From Natronosalvus caseinilyticus (lineage in GTDB: Archaea; Halobacteriota; Halobacteria; Halobacteriales; Natrialbaceae), in contig NZ_CP071596.1 in assembly GCF_017357105.1 (NCBI RefSeq), positions 310,001 to 374,000 of the forward strand: a stretch of 64,000 bases of DNA. The letters run 5' to 3'. The notes beneath the pieces are model-generated. The model did no database searches. It was not told the origin of the DNA and saw only the letters and a list, made by a program, of their open reading frames with translations. The position numbers and the translations under genes were made by a program. Below, in pieces: positions 24,714 through 33,086 of this stretch (position 1 is its first letter; every line of letters starts with the position of its first letter).

Positions 24714-25916
24714 ATGAGATCGTTTCACTCGAGTGGCAAACGAACGGTATCGCGACGACGGGTGCTCTCGACCGCCGGCGTCGCCGGACTCGCAACGCTT
24801 GCCGGCTGTACGTCGCCGACGAGTAGCCGAGAACCGGGAGAGGATCGAACTGAGTCGGACAGCAGCTCCAGCGGGGCATCCAGTTCGACCGACAACTGGA
24901 GTGGCGCGGACGCAACGGACGTCGAAACCGACCACCCATACACTTCGTCCCCCGAAATCGTCGACCTCGACGAAACCGACGGCGCGGTGACGCTGACGAC
25001 CGAGGCCGCTCGCCACCAGTTGCTGGGGGACGACGCCAGCGGCGGACCGTGGGAACTCCCCGAAGTGTGGGCCTGGAAGACGGCCGACGGCGGCCCGAGC
25101 GTGCCGGGCCCGCTGCTCCGGGTGACCGAGGGAACGGAGATGGAGATCACCTACGACAACACCGAACACAACCGCCCGCACACCTTCCACGTCCACGCCC
25201 TGAAGAAGAACTGGATGGACGATGGAGCCCCGACGACGACCGGCCGGCAGGTCGACGCCGGGGAGACGGGAACTTACGAAATCACGGCCAACGTGCCCGG
25301 CACCCACCTCTATCACTGCCACTTCCAGACACAGAATCACCTCGACATGGGAATGTACGGCATTCTCCGCGTCGATCCCGTCGATTACGACCCACCGGAC
25401 AAGGAGTTCTTCCTCACGATCAAAGACTGGGACAGTCGACTCTCGGCCTCGATGGCAGGCGGTGACGTCACCTTCAGTCATCGCGACCGGAACCCCGACG
25501 TGTTCACCGTCAACGGGCGAGTCGCACCGTACAGCCTCCATCCGGAAGAGGGGTCACCCATGATCGTCGAGCAAGGTGACCGGGTCCGCATTCACATCAC
25601 CAACAACGGTTATCAGCCTCACTCGATGCATACCCACAACCACCGCTTCGAGGTCGTCGAAAAGGACGGAAGCGTCGTCCCCGAGACGGCCCGATACAAG
25701 GAGGACGTGGTCCCGATCTCGCCCGCCGAGCGAAAGACCATCGAGTTCACCGCCGACGCAGATCCCGGCATCTACGCGATGCACTGTCACAGAGTCAACC
25801 ACGTGATGAACGGCGAACGCTATCCCGGCGGCATGCTCACCGGAATCGTCTACGAGGACGCCCTCGAGACCGAACAGTTCGCGGCGTTGATGAAGAGCGC
25901 AGGGTACGAGGGCTGA
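24714..25916 (+). CDS. Tat-exported multicopper oxidase lipoprotein, 400 aa
   Basis: Copper oxidase of the laccase/nitrite reductase type exported folded through Tat. The N-terminus has SRRRVL (13-18), a hydrophobic stretch and a lipobox LAGC (29-32), then a Ser/Thr-rich linker. Copper ligands are complete: HTFHVHAL, HLYHCHFQTQNH, HSMHTHNHRFEV and AMHCHRVNH with a downstream Met. The number of cupredoxin domains is two, shorter than three-domain laccases. It probably oxidises metals or phenols, or serves copper resistance, outside the membrane. It is convergent with the Fe-S oxidoreductase gene. Confidence 0.88.
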   Translation: MRSFHSSGKRTVSRRRVLSTAGVAGLATLAGCTSPTSSREPGEDRTESDSSSSGASSSTDNWSGADATDVETDHPYTSSPEIVDLDETDGAVTLTTEAARHQLLGDDASGGPWELPEVWAWKTADGGPSVPGPLLRVTEGTEMEITYDNTEHNRPHTFHVHALKKNWMDDGAPTTTGRQVDAGETGTYEITANVPGTHLYHCHFQTQNHLDMGMYGILRVDPVDYDPPDKEFFLTIKDWDSRLSASMAGGDVTFSHRDRNPDVFTVNGRVAPYSLHPEEGSPMIVEQGDRVRIHITNNGYQPHSMHTHNHRFEVVEKDGSVVPETARYKEDVVPISPAERKTIEFTADADPGIYAMHCHRVNHVMNGERYPGGMLTGIVYEDALETEQFAALMKSAGYEG

Positions 25917-25946
25917 CCTCGCACGCGACGACGGGGCCTGTCAGTC

Positions 25947-28094
25947 TCACTCGAGGCCCGCCGTCTCTCGCTCGCCGATTGCCTCGACGAGCAGTTCTGC
26001 GACGTCGACGATCTCGATGTCCTCTTCGAAGCCGCCGGTCTTGCGCCCGTCCTCGTACATCGTCATGCACATCGGGCACGCGACGACGAACTTCTCGACG
26101 CCAGCGCCGGCGTCGGTGTCCTCGAGCGCCTCGCGAAGCCGCTCCTCGCTCGGCTTCGGCTCCTCGTCGAAGTCCATCCAGAGGCCGCCGCCACCGCCAC
26201 CACAACAGAACGAGTCGGCGCGGTTTCGGGGCATCTCCTGGAGGTCACAGCCGGTCGCCCGGATGAGTTCGCGCGGGGCCTCGTACTCGTCGTTGTACCG
26301 CCCGAGGTGACAGGGGTCGTGGTAGGTGACGGTGTAGTCGAGTTCGGTACCCGACAGGGCCAGCTTCCCGTCGGTGACCAGCTCCTCGACGGCTTGCGTC
26401 CAGTGAAGTACCTCGACGTCGCCGTCCTGGTTCCAGTACTCGTCGTACTCGAACGGCATCATCGGATCGTCGGCAAACTCCTCGAAGTCGACCTCGGGGT
26501 ACTCGTTCTCGAACGTGTTGTAGCTGTGTGGGTCGGTACAGATCAGCTTCTCGAAGTCACAGGCCTCGAAGGACTCGACGTGGTGGCCCGCCAGCTCGAG
26601 GTAGAGGAACTCCTCGCCGATGCGGCGGATGTCGTTGCCGTCGTACTTCTCGTCCTCGAAGAGGATGCCGAAGCTGACGTCGGCGGCCTCCAGAATAGTT
26701 GCCAGCGAGCGGGCGACTCGCTTGTTGCGCTCGTCGTAGCTCGGGTAGTCGCCGACGTACCAGAGGTACTCGACCTCCTCATCGCGAGCGTCCGCGAGGT
26801 CGAACTCGAGGTCGTCAGCCCAGTCGGCGCGATTTCGCGGCGAGTCGCCGAAGGTGTTGCCGTTCTGCATGACGTTCTGGAAGACGTCCTGCATGTTCGA
26901 GTCGACGTCACCCTGGTCGACCAGCTGGCGGTTGAGTCGCGTAAAGGACTGGAGGTGCTCGATCTCGACGGGACAGGCGTCCATGCAGGCCATGCAGGCC
27001 ATGCACGATTCCATCGTCTCCGCGTCGATGACGCTCGTGCCGCCGTCGGCGATGATCGGACGTTCCTCACCGCCGGCGTCGAGACTCTCGCGGTAGGACT
27101 TCAGATCGAGGATGACGTTCCGCGGGTCGAGCGGCCGGTCGGACGCTTTCGCGGGGCAGACTGCCGAGCAGCGCCCACACTTGGTACAGGCGTCCTGGTC
27201 GAGAATCTCCTTCCAGGTGAAGTCGTCGATGGACTCGGCGTTCGTCGCGTCCAGGTCGGCGGGGACGCCGGGCAGGCGCTTGCCGGCCTTCTCGTCGCGC
27301 GTGACGACGTTGGCGAACGAGGAGAGCATGTGGAACGGCTTCGCGTAGGGGATCCACGCGATGAAGAAGAACGCGAGCAGCGAGTGCGACCACCAGGCCC
27401 ACCAGTGCATCGAGGTCGCGAGCGACTCGGTCATACCCATCGACTCGAGCGCCCCGAGACCCATCGCCAGGCCGTAGCCGACGAAGCTCACCACCTCGAA
27501 CTCGGGCATGCCGGTCGCGTAGATCCGAATCCCCTCGAGAACGAACCCGCCGAGGCCGAGTAAGAAGAGAATCCAGACGAACGCGGTGTCCTCGAGGGAG
27601 GTGTGTCGTCCCCATAGGCGTTCGTTCTGTACCCAGTACCGGCGGTACATCGCCATCCCGAGGCCGACGACGAACAGCAAACCCATCGCGTCGACCATAA
27701 ACTGGTAGGCCAGGTAGAAGTCGCCGTGCCAGAAGGAAGTCGCGAGCAGAGCGCCGAAGGCGTACTCGTCGAAGGCGAGAATCGAGGTCGCGATGAACAG
27801 CGAGAGAAAGCCCCAGAAGATGAAGGCGTGCATCAACCCGCCATAGAGGTCGCGATTGAACTGCTTCTCGTTCGTCAGGACGATTTTCGCCGCGGCGACG
27901 ACGCGACTCGCGAGGTCGTCGACGCGAGGGAAGGGGTCGTCGTCTCCCTCGGCGTAGCGCGCGAACCGCGCGTAGACGCCGAACAGGAAGACAAGGATGG
28001 CGACGGCGGCGAGGAAGTAAAACAGCACCTTCTCCACGGAGGAGATGCCGTAGTACGTTTCCCTGGTCACCTCCGTCTGTGCGACAACGTTCAT
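25947..28094 (-). CDS. Membrane Fe-S oxidoreductase (HdrD/GlpC-like with NarI-like domain), 715 aa
   Basis: Membrane-bound electron-transfer protein. The N-terminal 260 residues hold about six hydrophobic helices of the NarI/HdrE type, which would bind haem b. Next are two 4Fe-4S motifs, CTKCGRCSAVCP and CMACMACMDACP, and then CCG domains of the heterodisulfide-reductase type (CDFEKLICTDP, DPCHLGRYN, FCCGGGGGG, VACPMC). Haloarchaea have no methanogenic heterodisulfide, so the partner is probably an electron-transfer flavoprotein or a dehydrogenase passing electrons to menaquinone. The second Fe-S motif is encoded by a visible tandem ATGCAGGCC repeat. Confidence 0.85.
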   Translation of the reverse strand: MNVVAQTEVTRETYYGISSVEKVLFYFLAAVAILVFLFGVYARFARYAEGDDDPFPRVDDLASRVVAAAKIVLTNEKQFNRDLYGGLMHAFIFWGFLSLFIATSILAFDEYAFGALLATSFWHGDFYLAYQFMVDAMGLLFVVGLGMAMYRRYWVQNERLWGRHTSLEDTAFVWILFLLGLGGFVLEGIRIYATGMPEFEVVSFVGYGLAMGLGALESMGMTESLATSMHWWAWWSHSLLAFFFIAWIPYAKPFHMLSSFANVVTRDEKAGKRLPGVPADLDATNAESIDDFTWKEILDQDACTKCGRCSAVCPAKASDRPLDPRNVILDLKSYRESLDAGGEERPIIADGGTSVIDAETMESCMACMACMDACPVEIEHLQSFTRLNRQLVDQGDVDSNMQDVFQNVMQNGNTFGDSPRNRADWADDLEFDLADARDEEVEYLWYVGDYPSYDERNKRVARSLATILEAADVSFGILFEDEKYDGNDIRRIGEEFLYLELAGHHVESFEACDFEKLICTDPHSYNTFENEYPEVDFEEFADDPMMPFEYDEYWNQDGDVEVLHWTQAVEELVTDGKLALSGTELDYTVTYHDPCHLGRYNDEYEAPRELIRATGCDLQEMPRNRADSFCCGGGGGGLWMDFDEEPKPSEERLREALEDTDAGAGVEKFVVACPMCMTMYEDGRKTGGFEEDIEIVDVAELLVEAIGERETAGLE

Positions 28095-28239
28095 GTACTA
28101 TGACGCGGAGAGAACGTACTTAACTCTTGTCACACCGTCCACGGGGTGTCCCGGAGCCGTCGTCCGAGAATCGATATGCCGTTGAAAGTTTATTGAGAAC
28201 GATTCGCTCACTCGTCGGCCAACGCTATACGGCAACAGG

Positions 28240-28249
28240 CTTAAATATC
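28240..28249 (+). promoter_or_regulatory. TATA box for the cmi4 gene
   Basis: CTTAAATATC is centred about 27 bases before the ATG at 28272, so the transcript is expected to be leaderless, the usual haloarchaeal form. Confidence 0.6.
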
Positions 28250-28271
28250 CACCCGACGCCAGTGTGCATCC

Positions 28272-28862
28272 ATGAACGAGAAAACCGAAGAACTCCGAGA
28301 CATCTTCACGAGCGTCACCGACGGCGAAGAGACCGTCACCGAATCCCAGGAAGACACCCGTGGATCGCTCGAGAAGGACGAGCGAACCGTCGAAGAGCGC
28401 CTCGAGAACGTGATCGCACAGATGCGCGAACGCTACGGTTTCGAGACGCCGTTATCGGAGGCGGAACTACAGACCGTCGCGAGACGATACTACGAACGCG
28501 ACGGTGACGACGAGATCGCCGCCGACCTCGAGGTCGACCCGCAAGACGTCTTCGAGGCCCGGTGTGCCCTGCACCTGGTTGACGAGGGCGACGCCGACGA
28601 GATCGACCTGGTAGCGATTCGCGAACGGGACGAGGCCGACGCGACCCTCGCCGAGGAGTACGGCGTCGACCCGAAGACGATCCGGCGCTATCGCCTGGTC
28701 GCGGCCGCGAAAGCGGAATCACGAGCGGCGAACGACCGCTACCGCGACGAGTTCGATAGCCTGCTTGCCGACTCGGAACTCGCCTCCAAGATGGCGAGCG
28801 ACGTCCGGGAGGACGGCCTCGAGGACGCGACCGAAGGCATGGAAACGGACGTCTCCTTCTAA
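28272..28862 (+). CDS. Conditioned medium-induced protein 4 family, 196 aa
   Basis: Matches a conserved haloarchaeal family annotated as conditioned medium-induced protein 4. It is very acidic and helical. The middle third repeats a helix-turn-helix-like module twice (ERDGDDEIAADLEVDPQDVFEARCALHL and RDEADATLAEEYGVDPKTIRRYRL), so it probably binds DNA or another factor. The first 50 residues are charged. The name reflects induction at high cell density in Haloferax; a mechanism is not known. Confidence 0.75.
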   Translation: MNEKTEELRDIFTSVTDGEETVTESQEDTRGSLEKDERTVEERLENVIAQMRERYGFETPLSEAELQTVARRYYERDGDDEIAADLEVDPQDVFEARCALHLVDEGDADEIDLVAIRERDEADATLAEEYGVDPKTIRRYRLVAAAKAESRAANDRYRDEFDSLLADSELASKMASDVREDGLEDATEGMETDVSF

Positions 28863-28969
28863 TCAGTCACACCGTACCGCTGTTTACCTCTGATTGGCCA
28901 ACCGACCGCTGTTTCCTCCTCACCGCGCTACCCCTGTGCGGCACAGTCCCGTCCCCATCGAGCCGATGG

Positions 28970-28977
28970 TTTATATA
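28970..28977 (+). promoter_or_regulatory. TATA box for Cas4-like gene
   Basis: TTTATATA is centred 26 bases before the ATG at 29000, indicating a leaderless transcript. Confidence 0.6.
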
Positions 28978-28999
28978 CCAATACGCGACCAGACCGACC

Positions 29000-29737
29000 A
29001 TGACGCACGTCGCGTTCAGCGACCTCCGGACGGCCACCTACTGTCCGCGAAAGCTCTACTACGCCCGACGCGCCGACGACCGCGAGCCGCCACCCGGAGT
29101 CGCCGCCGTCCGCGACCTCGCGACCCGGTACGACTCCCTCCTCGCGGCGACCGACGAGGCACTCGCCGACGAGCCGATCGACCTCGAGCCGTCCGTCTAT
29201 CGTGCCAGGCTCTGTCGAACGCGCGACCGACTGACGAACGCCACTGAGGAGACGCGGTTCCAGCCGCCGCCGAATCGCGACCACGGCGCGACGGCGGTAG
29301 ACGGGAATCGGTGGGCGGCGACCTGTGACCCTGCCACCATTGACGCCCTCGTCACCGGTCGAGAGTGCCGCGGAATCGTACACAAGGTGTTGACCGATCC
29401 GCTCGAACCGGCGCTCGTCTCCGTCGGCAAACCGCCCGACCAGGGCGTCTGGAAATCCCAGCGCGTCCACGCCGTCGCTGCCGCGAAGGCCCTCGCCTGG
29501 GAACACCAGCGGCCGGTCGGCGGCGCCTGGCTCGAGTATCCGGCCTACGGAGAGATCCGGTACGTGCCGATGACGACGCGCCGAAAGGCAGAGTACCGAC
29601 GGGCACTCCGAACCGTCCGCGAACTCGAGGAGCCACCGTCGCGACTCAGCAACCGCGAGAAGTGCACCGCCTGCGAGTACGCCGACACCTGCAGCGTCCG
29701 GACGCGGAGCCTCCGGTCGTTGCTTGGGTTCGGGTGA
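29000..29737 (+). CDS. Cas4-like (PD-D/ExK family) protein without CRISPR neighbours, 245 aa
   Basis: Resembles Cas4/Dna2-type nucleases. The N-terminal YCPRKLYYARR and the C-terminal cysteine set EKCTACEYADTC are the iron-sulfur cluster ligands of this fold. The usual catalytic ExK strand is not obvious: the corresponding place reads LVSVGKPPDQGVW. There is no CRISPR array or cas gene nearby. It could be a solitary DNA-processing protein or a degenerate member with a structural role. Its promoter suggests leaderless expression. Confidence 0.7.
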   Translation: MTHVAFSDLRTATYCPRKLYYARRADDREPPPGVAAVRDLATRYDSLLAATDEALADEPIDLEPSVYRARLCRTRDRLTNATEETRFQPPPNRDHGATAVDGNRWAATCDPATIDALVTGRECRGIVHKVLTDPLEPALVSVGKPPDQGVWKSQRVHAVAAAKALAWEHQRPVGGAWLEYPAYGEIRYVPMTTRRKAEYRRALRTVRELEEPPSRLSNREKCTACEYADTCSVRTRSLRSLLGFG

Positions 29738-29767
29738 CGCGATCCGGCGGTGAGGACGTGGGCGTCG

Positions 29768-30352
29768 TCAGTGGGCGGCGAGCCACGCCTCGATCTCGTC
29801 GGCGAGCGCGCCACGCCGGTGGATCGTCCCCGAGGCGACGTCGACGACGGTGCTTTCGGTGCCGGCCGTCTCACCGACCTCGAGGACGACGGCGACGGCC
29901 TCTCGGACCTCGGAATCGAGATCGGCGGGACGGCGAACGCTCCCACGGCCGCTGACGTTGGCACTCGTCGCCGTGATCGGTGTTTCCGCGCGTTCACAGA
30001 GACGGAGTGCGAGGTCGTGATCCGGAACGCGAACGCCCACGCGCTCGTCGCCGGCGGTGAGCACGTCGGGGACGATCTCGCGGCGACGACAGAGCACCGT
30101 CACTGGACCGGGGAGAAATCGCGCCATGAACTGACGTTCGCGGTCGCTCGCGTTGACGTGCTCGAGGGCCGCCGGAACCGAGGGGACGGCGAACGAGATC
30201 GGCTTCGATCGATCCCGGCGTTTGACCTCGAAGACGCGCTCGACGGCCGTGGGGTCGAGGGCGTTCGCTGCGAGGCCGTACACCGTCTCGGTCGGGTAGA
30301 CGACGAGGCTCCCGGTCCGAATAGCCGTCGCCGCTCGCTCGAGGTCGGACAT
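29768..30352 (-). CDS. Threonylcarbamoyl-AMP synthase (Sua5/YrdC), 194 aa
   Basis: Makes threonylcarbamoyl-AMP from threonine, bicarbonate and ATP, the first step of the universal t6A37 modification in tRNA; KEOPS (its Cgi121 subunit is encoded at 35477) uses the product. The family motifs are there: VVYPTETVYGLAANAL, KRRDRSKPISF, RFLPGPVTVLCRR and ATSANVSG. It is the short YrdC form without the C-terminal Sua5 domain. The ATG at 30352 gives the standard N-terminus. Confidence 0.93.
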   Translation of the reverse strand: MSDLERAATAIRTGSLVVYPTETVYGLAANALDPTAVERVFEVKRRDRSKPISFAVPSVPAALEHVNASDRERQFMARFLPGPVTVLCRRREIVPDVLTAGDERVGVRVPDHDLALRLCERAETPITATSANVSGRGSVRRPADLDSEVREAVAVVLEVGETAGTESTVVDVASGTIHRRGALADEIEAWLAAH

Positions 30353-30441
30353 GTGCGTGTGCGAGCGTCGGGTCGTCGAGTGCAAAAACGTACCGTCCCG
30401 GGACCGTCGATTCGCTCGACGATCGATCGAGCGCTACGGGG

Positions 30442-31992
30442 TTACTCGAGGTCGCGACTCGCGGGCTCGAGGTCCTCGGTCGCCGGCCCCTCGAGCAGGG
30501 TTCCGTCCGGTGAAAAGCGCGACCCGTGACAGGGACAGTCCCAGGTGGACTCGGCGTCGTTCCAGTCGACGACGCAGTAGGTGTGGGTACAGACGGCCGA
30601 CACCGCGTGGAGGTCGCCCTCGTCGTCGCGAGCGGCCGCGATTGGTTTCGGTCCCCGCCGCAGAACTCGTCCCTCCCCCGATTCGATCGACGCGACGGCC
30701 GGCGAGAGGAGCGTCCGTGCCCAGTCGGTGACGAACTGGCTCGCGGCGTCGGCGTTCTCGGTGAGCGTCTTCGAGAGCGAGGGCTTCGGCGTGAATCGGA
30801 GCGGGTCGAACGTCTCGAGGGACTGTGGTGTCGCCGCGTCGTCGGCGATGGTTTCGGCGAGCAACCGACCGGCAGCAGTGCCGTTGGTCATCCCCCAGCC
30901 CCCGAACCCGGTCGCGACGAGGACGCGTTTCGCTCCCGGACCCGCGGAGCCGACGAACGGCAGGTTATCGACCGAGACGTAGTCCTGCGTCGACCAGCGG
31001 TACTCGATCGACGCCACGGGAAAGTGCTCGCGCGTCCAGCGGGCCAGTCGGCGGTACCGGTCGGCGGTCGAGCCCCCCTGTCCAGTCTTGTGGTTCTCGC
31101 CGCCGACCAGCAACAGCGTCTCGTCGTCGCCGCGGTACGTGCGGACGGACCGATACGGGTCGTCGTCCCGGTAGTACATCCCCTCGGGTGGCTCGTCCTC
31201 GAGGCGGACGCCCAGGACGTACGACCGTTTCGGGTATAGTCGGGTGAAGAAGCCGACCCGATCGAGGAGGGGAAAGCCGGTGGCGAGGACGACCCGGTTT
31301 GCTCGCACGGTTCCTCCGTCGGTCTCGACGCGTGGCTGGTTCCCCGGTGCGACGTCGGTCACGCGCGTTCGTTCGTGTATTCGAGCCTTGTCGTCCGCCT
31401 CGAGTGCGCTGGCGAGGCCGAGCAGGTACTTCCGCGGGTGAAACCACGCCTGGTCGTCGAACTTGACGGCTGCGGCGGCGCGCTCGAAGGGCGGTACCGA
31501 TTTGACGAAGGACGCGGGGAGGCCGACCTGCTGAGCGGCGTCGGCCTCTCGCCGGAACTCGTCGGGGTCGTCGCCGTAGCAATAGGACGGCTGGCGTTCG
31601 AACCCGCAGTCGATCTCGAGGGCGTTCACCCGCGACTCGACGGTGTCGATAGCGGCCTCGTTGACCCGGGCGTACGTCCGCGCCGTCTCCCGGCCGAACT
31701 CCCGGCGCAGGTGATCGTAGCACAGACCGTGCTGACTCGTGACCTTCGCCGTCGATTTGCCCGTCACGCCGGACGCGATCCGGTCGCGCTCGAGGACGAT
31801 TACCGACAGCCCGCGCTCTCGGAGTTCGTACGCCGTCGAGAGGCCGGTGATGCCGGCACCGACGATACAGACGTCGGCCGTCGCGTCGCCCTCGAGCGCC
31901 GGGTAGGTCGCATCGGGGGTCGTCGCGAGCCACGGGGAGGTCGGTTCGCCGGAGAGGGTCTCGTCGTCGTGGAAGGATGGAGGCTCAACCAT
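30442..31992 (-). CDS. FAD-dependent oxidoreductase with C-terminal Rieske domain, 516 aa
   Basis: A DadA/glycine-oxidase-type flavoprotein. The Rossmann motif CIVGAGITGLS is at about 42-52, and GKSTAKVTSQHG is typical of this subfamily. The C-terminal 75 residues form a Rieske 2Fe-2S domain with CTHTYC and CPCHGSRF ligands. Flavin-Rieske fusions of this sort are widespread in bacteria and haloarchaea, oxidising an amine or alcohol and passing electrons to a 2Fe-2S cluster. The substrate is not known. Confidence 0.88.
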   Translation of the reverse strand: MVEPPSFHDDETLSGEPTSPWLATTPDATYPALEGDATADVCIVGAGITGLSTAYELRERGLSVIVLERDRIASGVTGKSTAKVTSQHGLCYDHLRREFGRETARTYARVNEAAIDTVESRVNALEIDCGFERQPSYCYGDDPDEFRREADAAQQVGLPASFVKSVPPFERAAAAVKFDDQAWFHPRKYLLGLASALEADDKARIHERTRVTDVAPGNQPRVETDGGTVRANRVVLATGFPLLDRVGFFTRLYPKRSYVLGVRLEDEPPEGMYYRDDDPYRSVRTYRGDDETLLLVGGENHKTGQGGSTADRYRRLARWTREHFPVASIEYRWSTQDYVSVDNLPFVGSAGPGAKRVLVATGFGGWGMTNGTAAGRLLAETIADDAATPQSLETFDPLRFTPKPSLSKTLTENADAASQFVTDWARTLLSPAVASIESGEGRVLRRGPKPIAAARDDEGDLHAVSAVCTHTYCVVDWNDAESTWDCPCHGSRFSPDGTLLEGPATEDLEPASRDLE

Positions 31993-32068
31993 CGTCTCGC
32001 CTCGATACTCGTCGTCGAGGGAGAAAAAACGGGTGTGCGCCGTGGTGAGGCGACCTGGTTGGATACGA

Positions 32069-32941
32069 TTACTCGAGCAGATCCGGCAACTCGTCGATCG
32101 TCTCGAGAACTGCGGCGGCCCCCTCGGCGTCGTACTTCCGGCGGCCTTCCTCGCCGGTCAGTCCGCCGGTGAGGACGCCGATGCCGTAGTAGTCGCGGTC
32201 GGGGTCGGCCTCGTCGGCGTTCGTCGCGGTTCGGACGTCGTCGAGCGTATCGCCCACGAAGACGACCTCGTTGGCGTCGAAGCGTTCGGCGAGTGTCGTC
32301 AGGGCCCGCGGGTGCGGTTTGCCCTCCTCCCAGTCGTCCATCGTGAAGCGGTGCTCGGCCGGAACGTCGAGCCCCGCGCGCTCGAGGGCAATCTCGGCTT
32401 CGGCGGCCGGTCTGCCGGTGACGATCCCCACGTTGTATCGCCCGGTGAGGTGCTCGCGGGTCTCGTCGGCGAGCAACAGCGGTTCGTCGTGGATGAACCC
32501 GTGGGTCTCCAGGTCCGGATCCGGGTCGCCGCCCTCGAGTCCGCGGTAGAGGTCGCTTCCGAGGTAGCGCTGTTGAAAGACGTCCCGGAGCCGTTGGCGA
32601 TCCCATCGCTGCTTGATTCGCTCGGTGGCTCGAGCGCCGCACTCCTCGCGGACGACGGACTCGGCGGCCTCGAGGCCGCCACCGTTGGCGGCGATAGCGT
32701 CGGTGAAGTCCTCGAGCGATCGCTGAAACCCCTCGCCGGTAGCCAGCAGGTAGAGCGCCGCGGCGTACGTGAGTTCCCAGTCGTTGTTAAACCCGCCCGC
32801 GTCCTTGAACAGCTGAATGTCGGCTTTCTCGATGGTCCGGCCGTAAACGTGGTCGATGGACTCGACGATGGCCCGGCGGTAGGAGTCGGCGACGTCGACG
32901 ATCACTCCGTCGATGTCGAGGACGACGGCGTCTGCGTGCAT
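32069..32941 (-). CDS. HAD-superfamily phosphatase (subfamily IA), 290 aa
   Basis: A haloacid-dehalogenase-type hydrolase. The nucleophile motif is [12 protein letters not shown] (D9, D11), the Lys-bearing and acidic loops are [14 protein letters not shown] and [11 protein letters not shown]. The long alpha-helical cap between residues 20 and 190 and overall length match TIGR01548, a family found in archaea and cyanobacteria; some members sit near histidine biosynthesis genes. The substrate is unknown. It starts at ATG 32941 and is divergent from hel308. Confidence 0.85.
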   Translation of the reverse strand: MHADAVVLDIDGVIVDVADSYRRAIVESIDHVYGRTIEKADIQLFKDAGGFNNDWELTYAAALYLLATGEGFQRSLEDFTDAIAANGGGLEAAESVVREECGARATERIKQRWDRQRLRDVFQQRYLGSDLYRGLEGGDPDPDLETHGFIHDEPLLLADETREHLTGRYNVGIVTGRPAAEAEIALERAGLDVPAEHRFTMDDWEEGKPHPRALTTLAERFDANEVVFVGDTLDDVRTATNADEADPDRDYYGIGVLTGGLTGEEGRRKYDAEGAAAVLETIDELPDLLE

Positions 32942-33054
32942 GGCTGATTCCTGGGCGGCCTCCCGTATGGACGTATCGACTTTCGACGTCGAGCGCCGTC
33001 GACACTCGAGCGCGCGAGCGTTGGCCAGCGTCGTTTCCCCGGCCAGAGACGACA

Positions 33055-33062
33055 CTTTAAAC
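33055..33062 (+). promoter_or_regulatory. TATA box for hel308
   Basis: CTTTAAAC is centred 28 bases before the ATG at 33087, which fits a leaderless hel308-cgi121 transcript. Confidence 0.6.
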
Positions 33063-33086
33063 CCGAGCACGGCCCAACGAACGGCA

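Noticed and set aside
26307-27563. Long open frame opposite the Fe-S oxidoreductase gene
   Set aside because: It mirrors a gene with clear Fe-S motifs; in high-GC haloarchaeal DNA the opposite strand is often open. No protein motif and no promoter.
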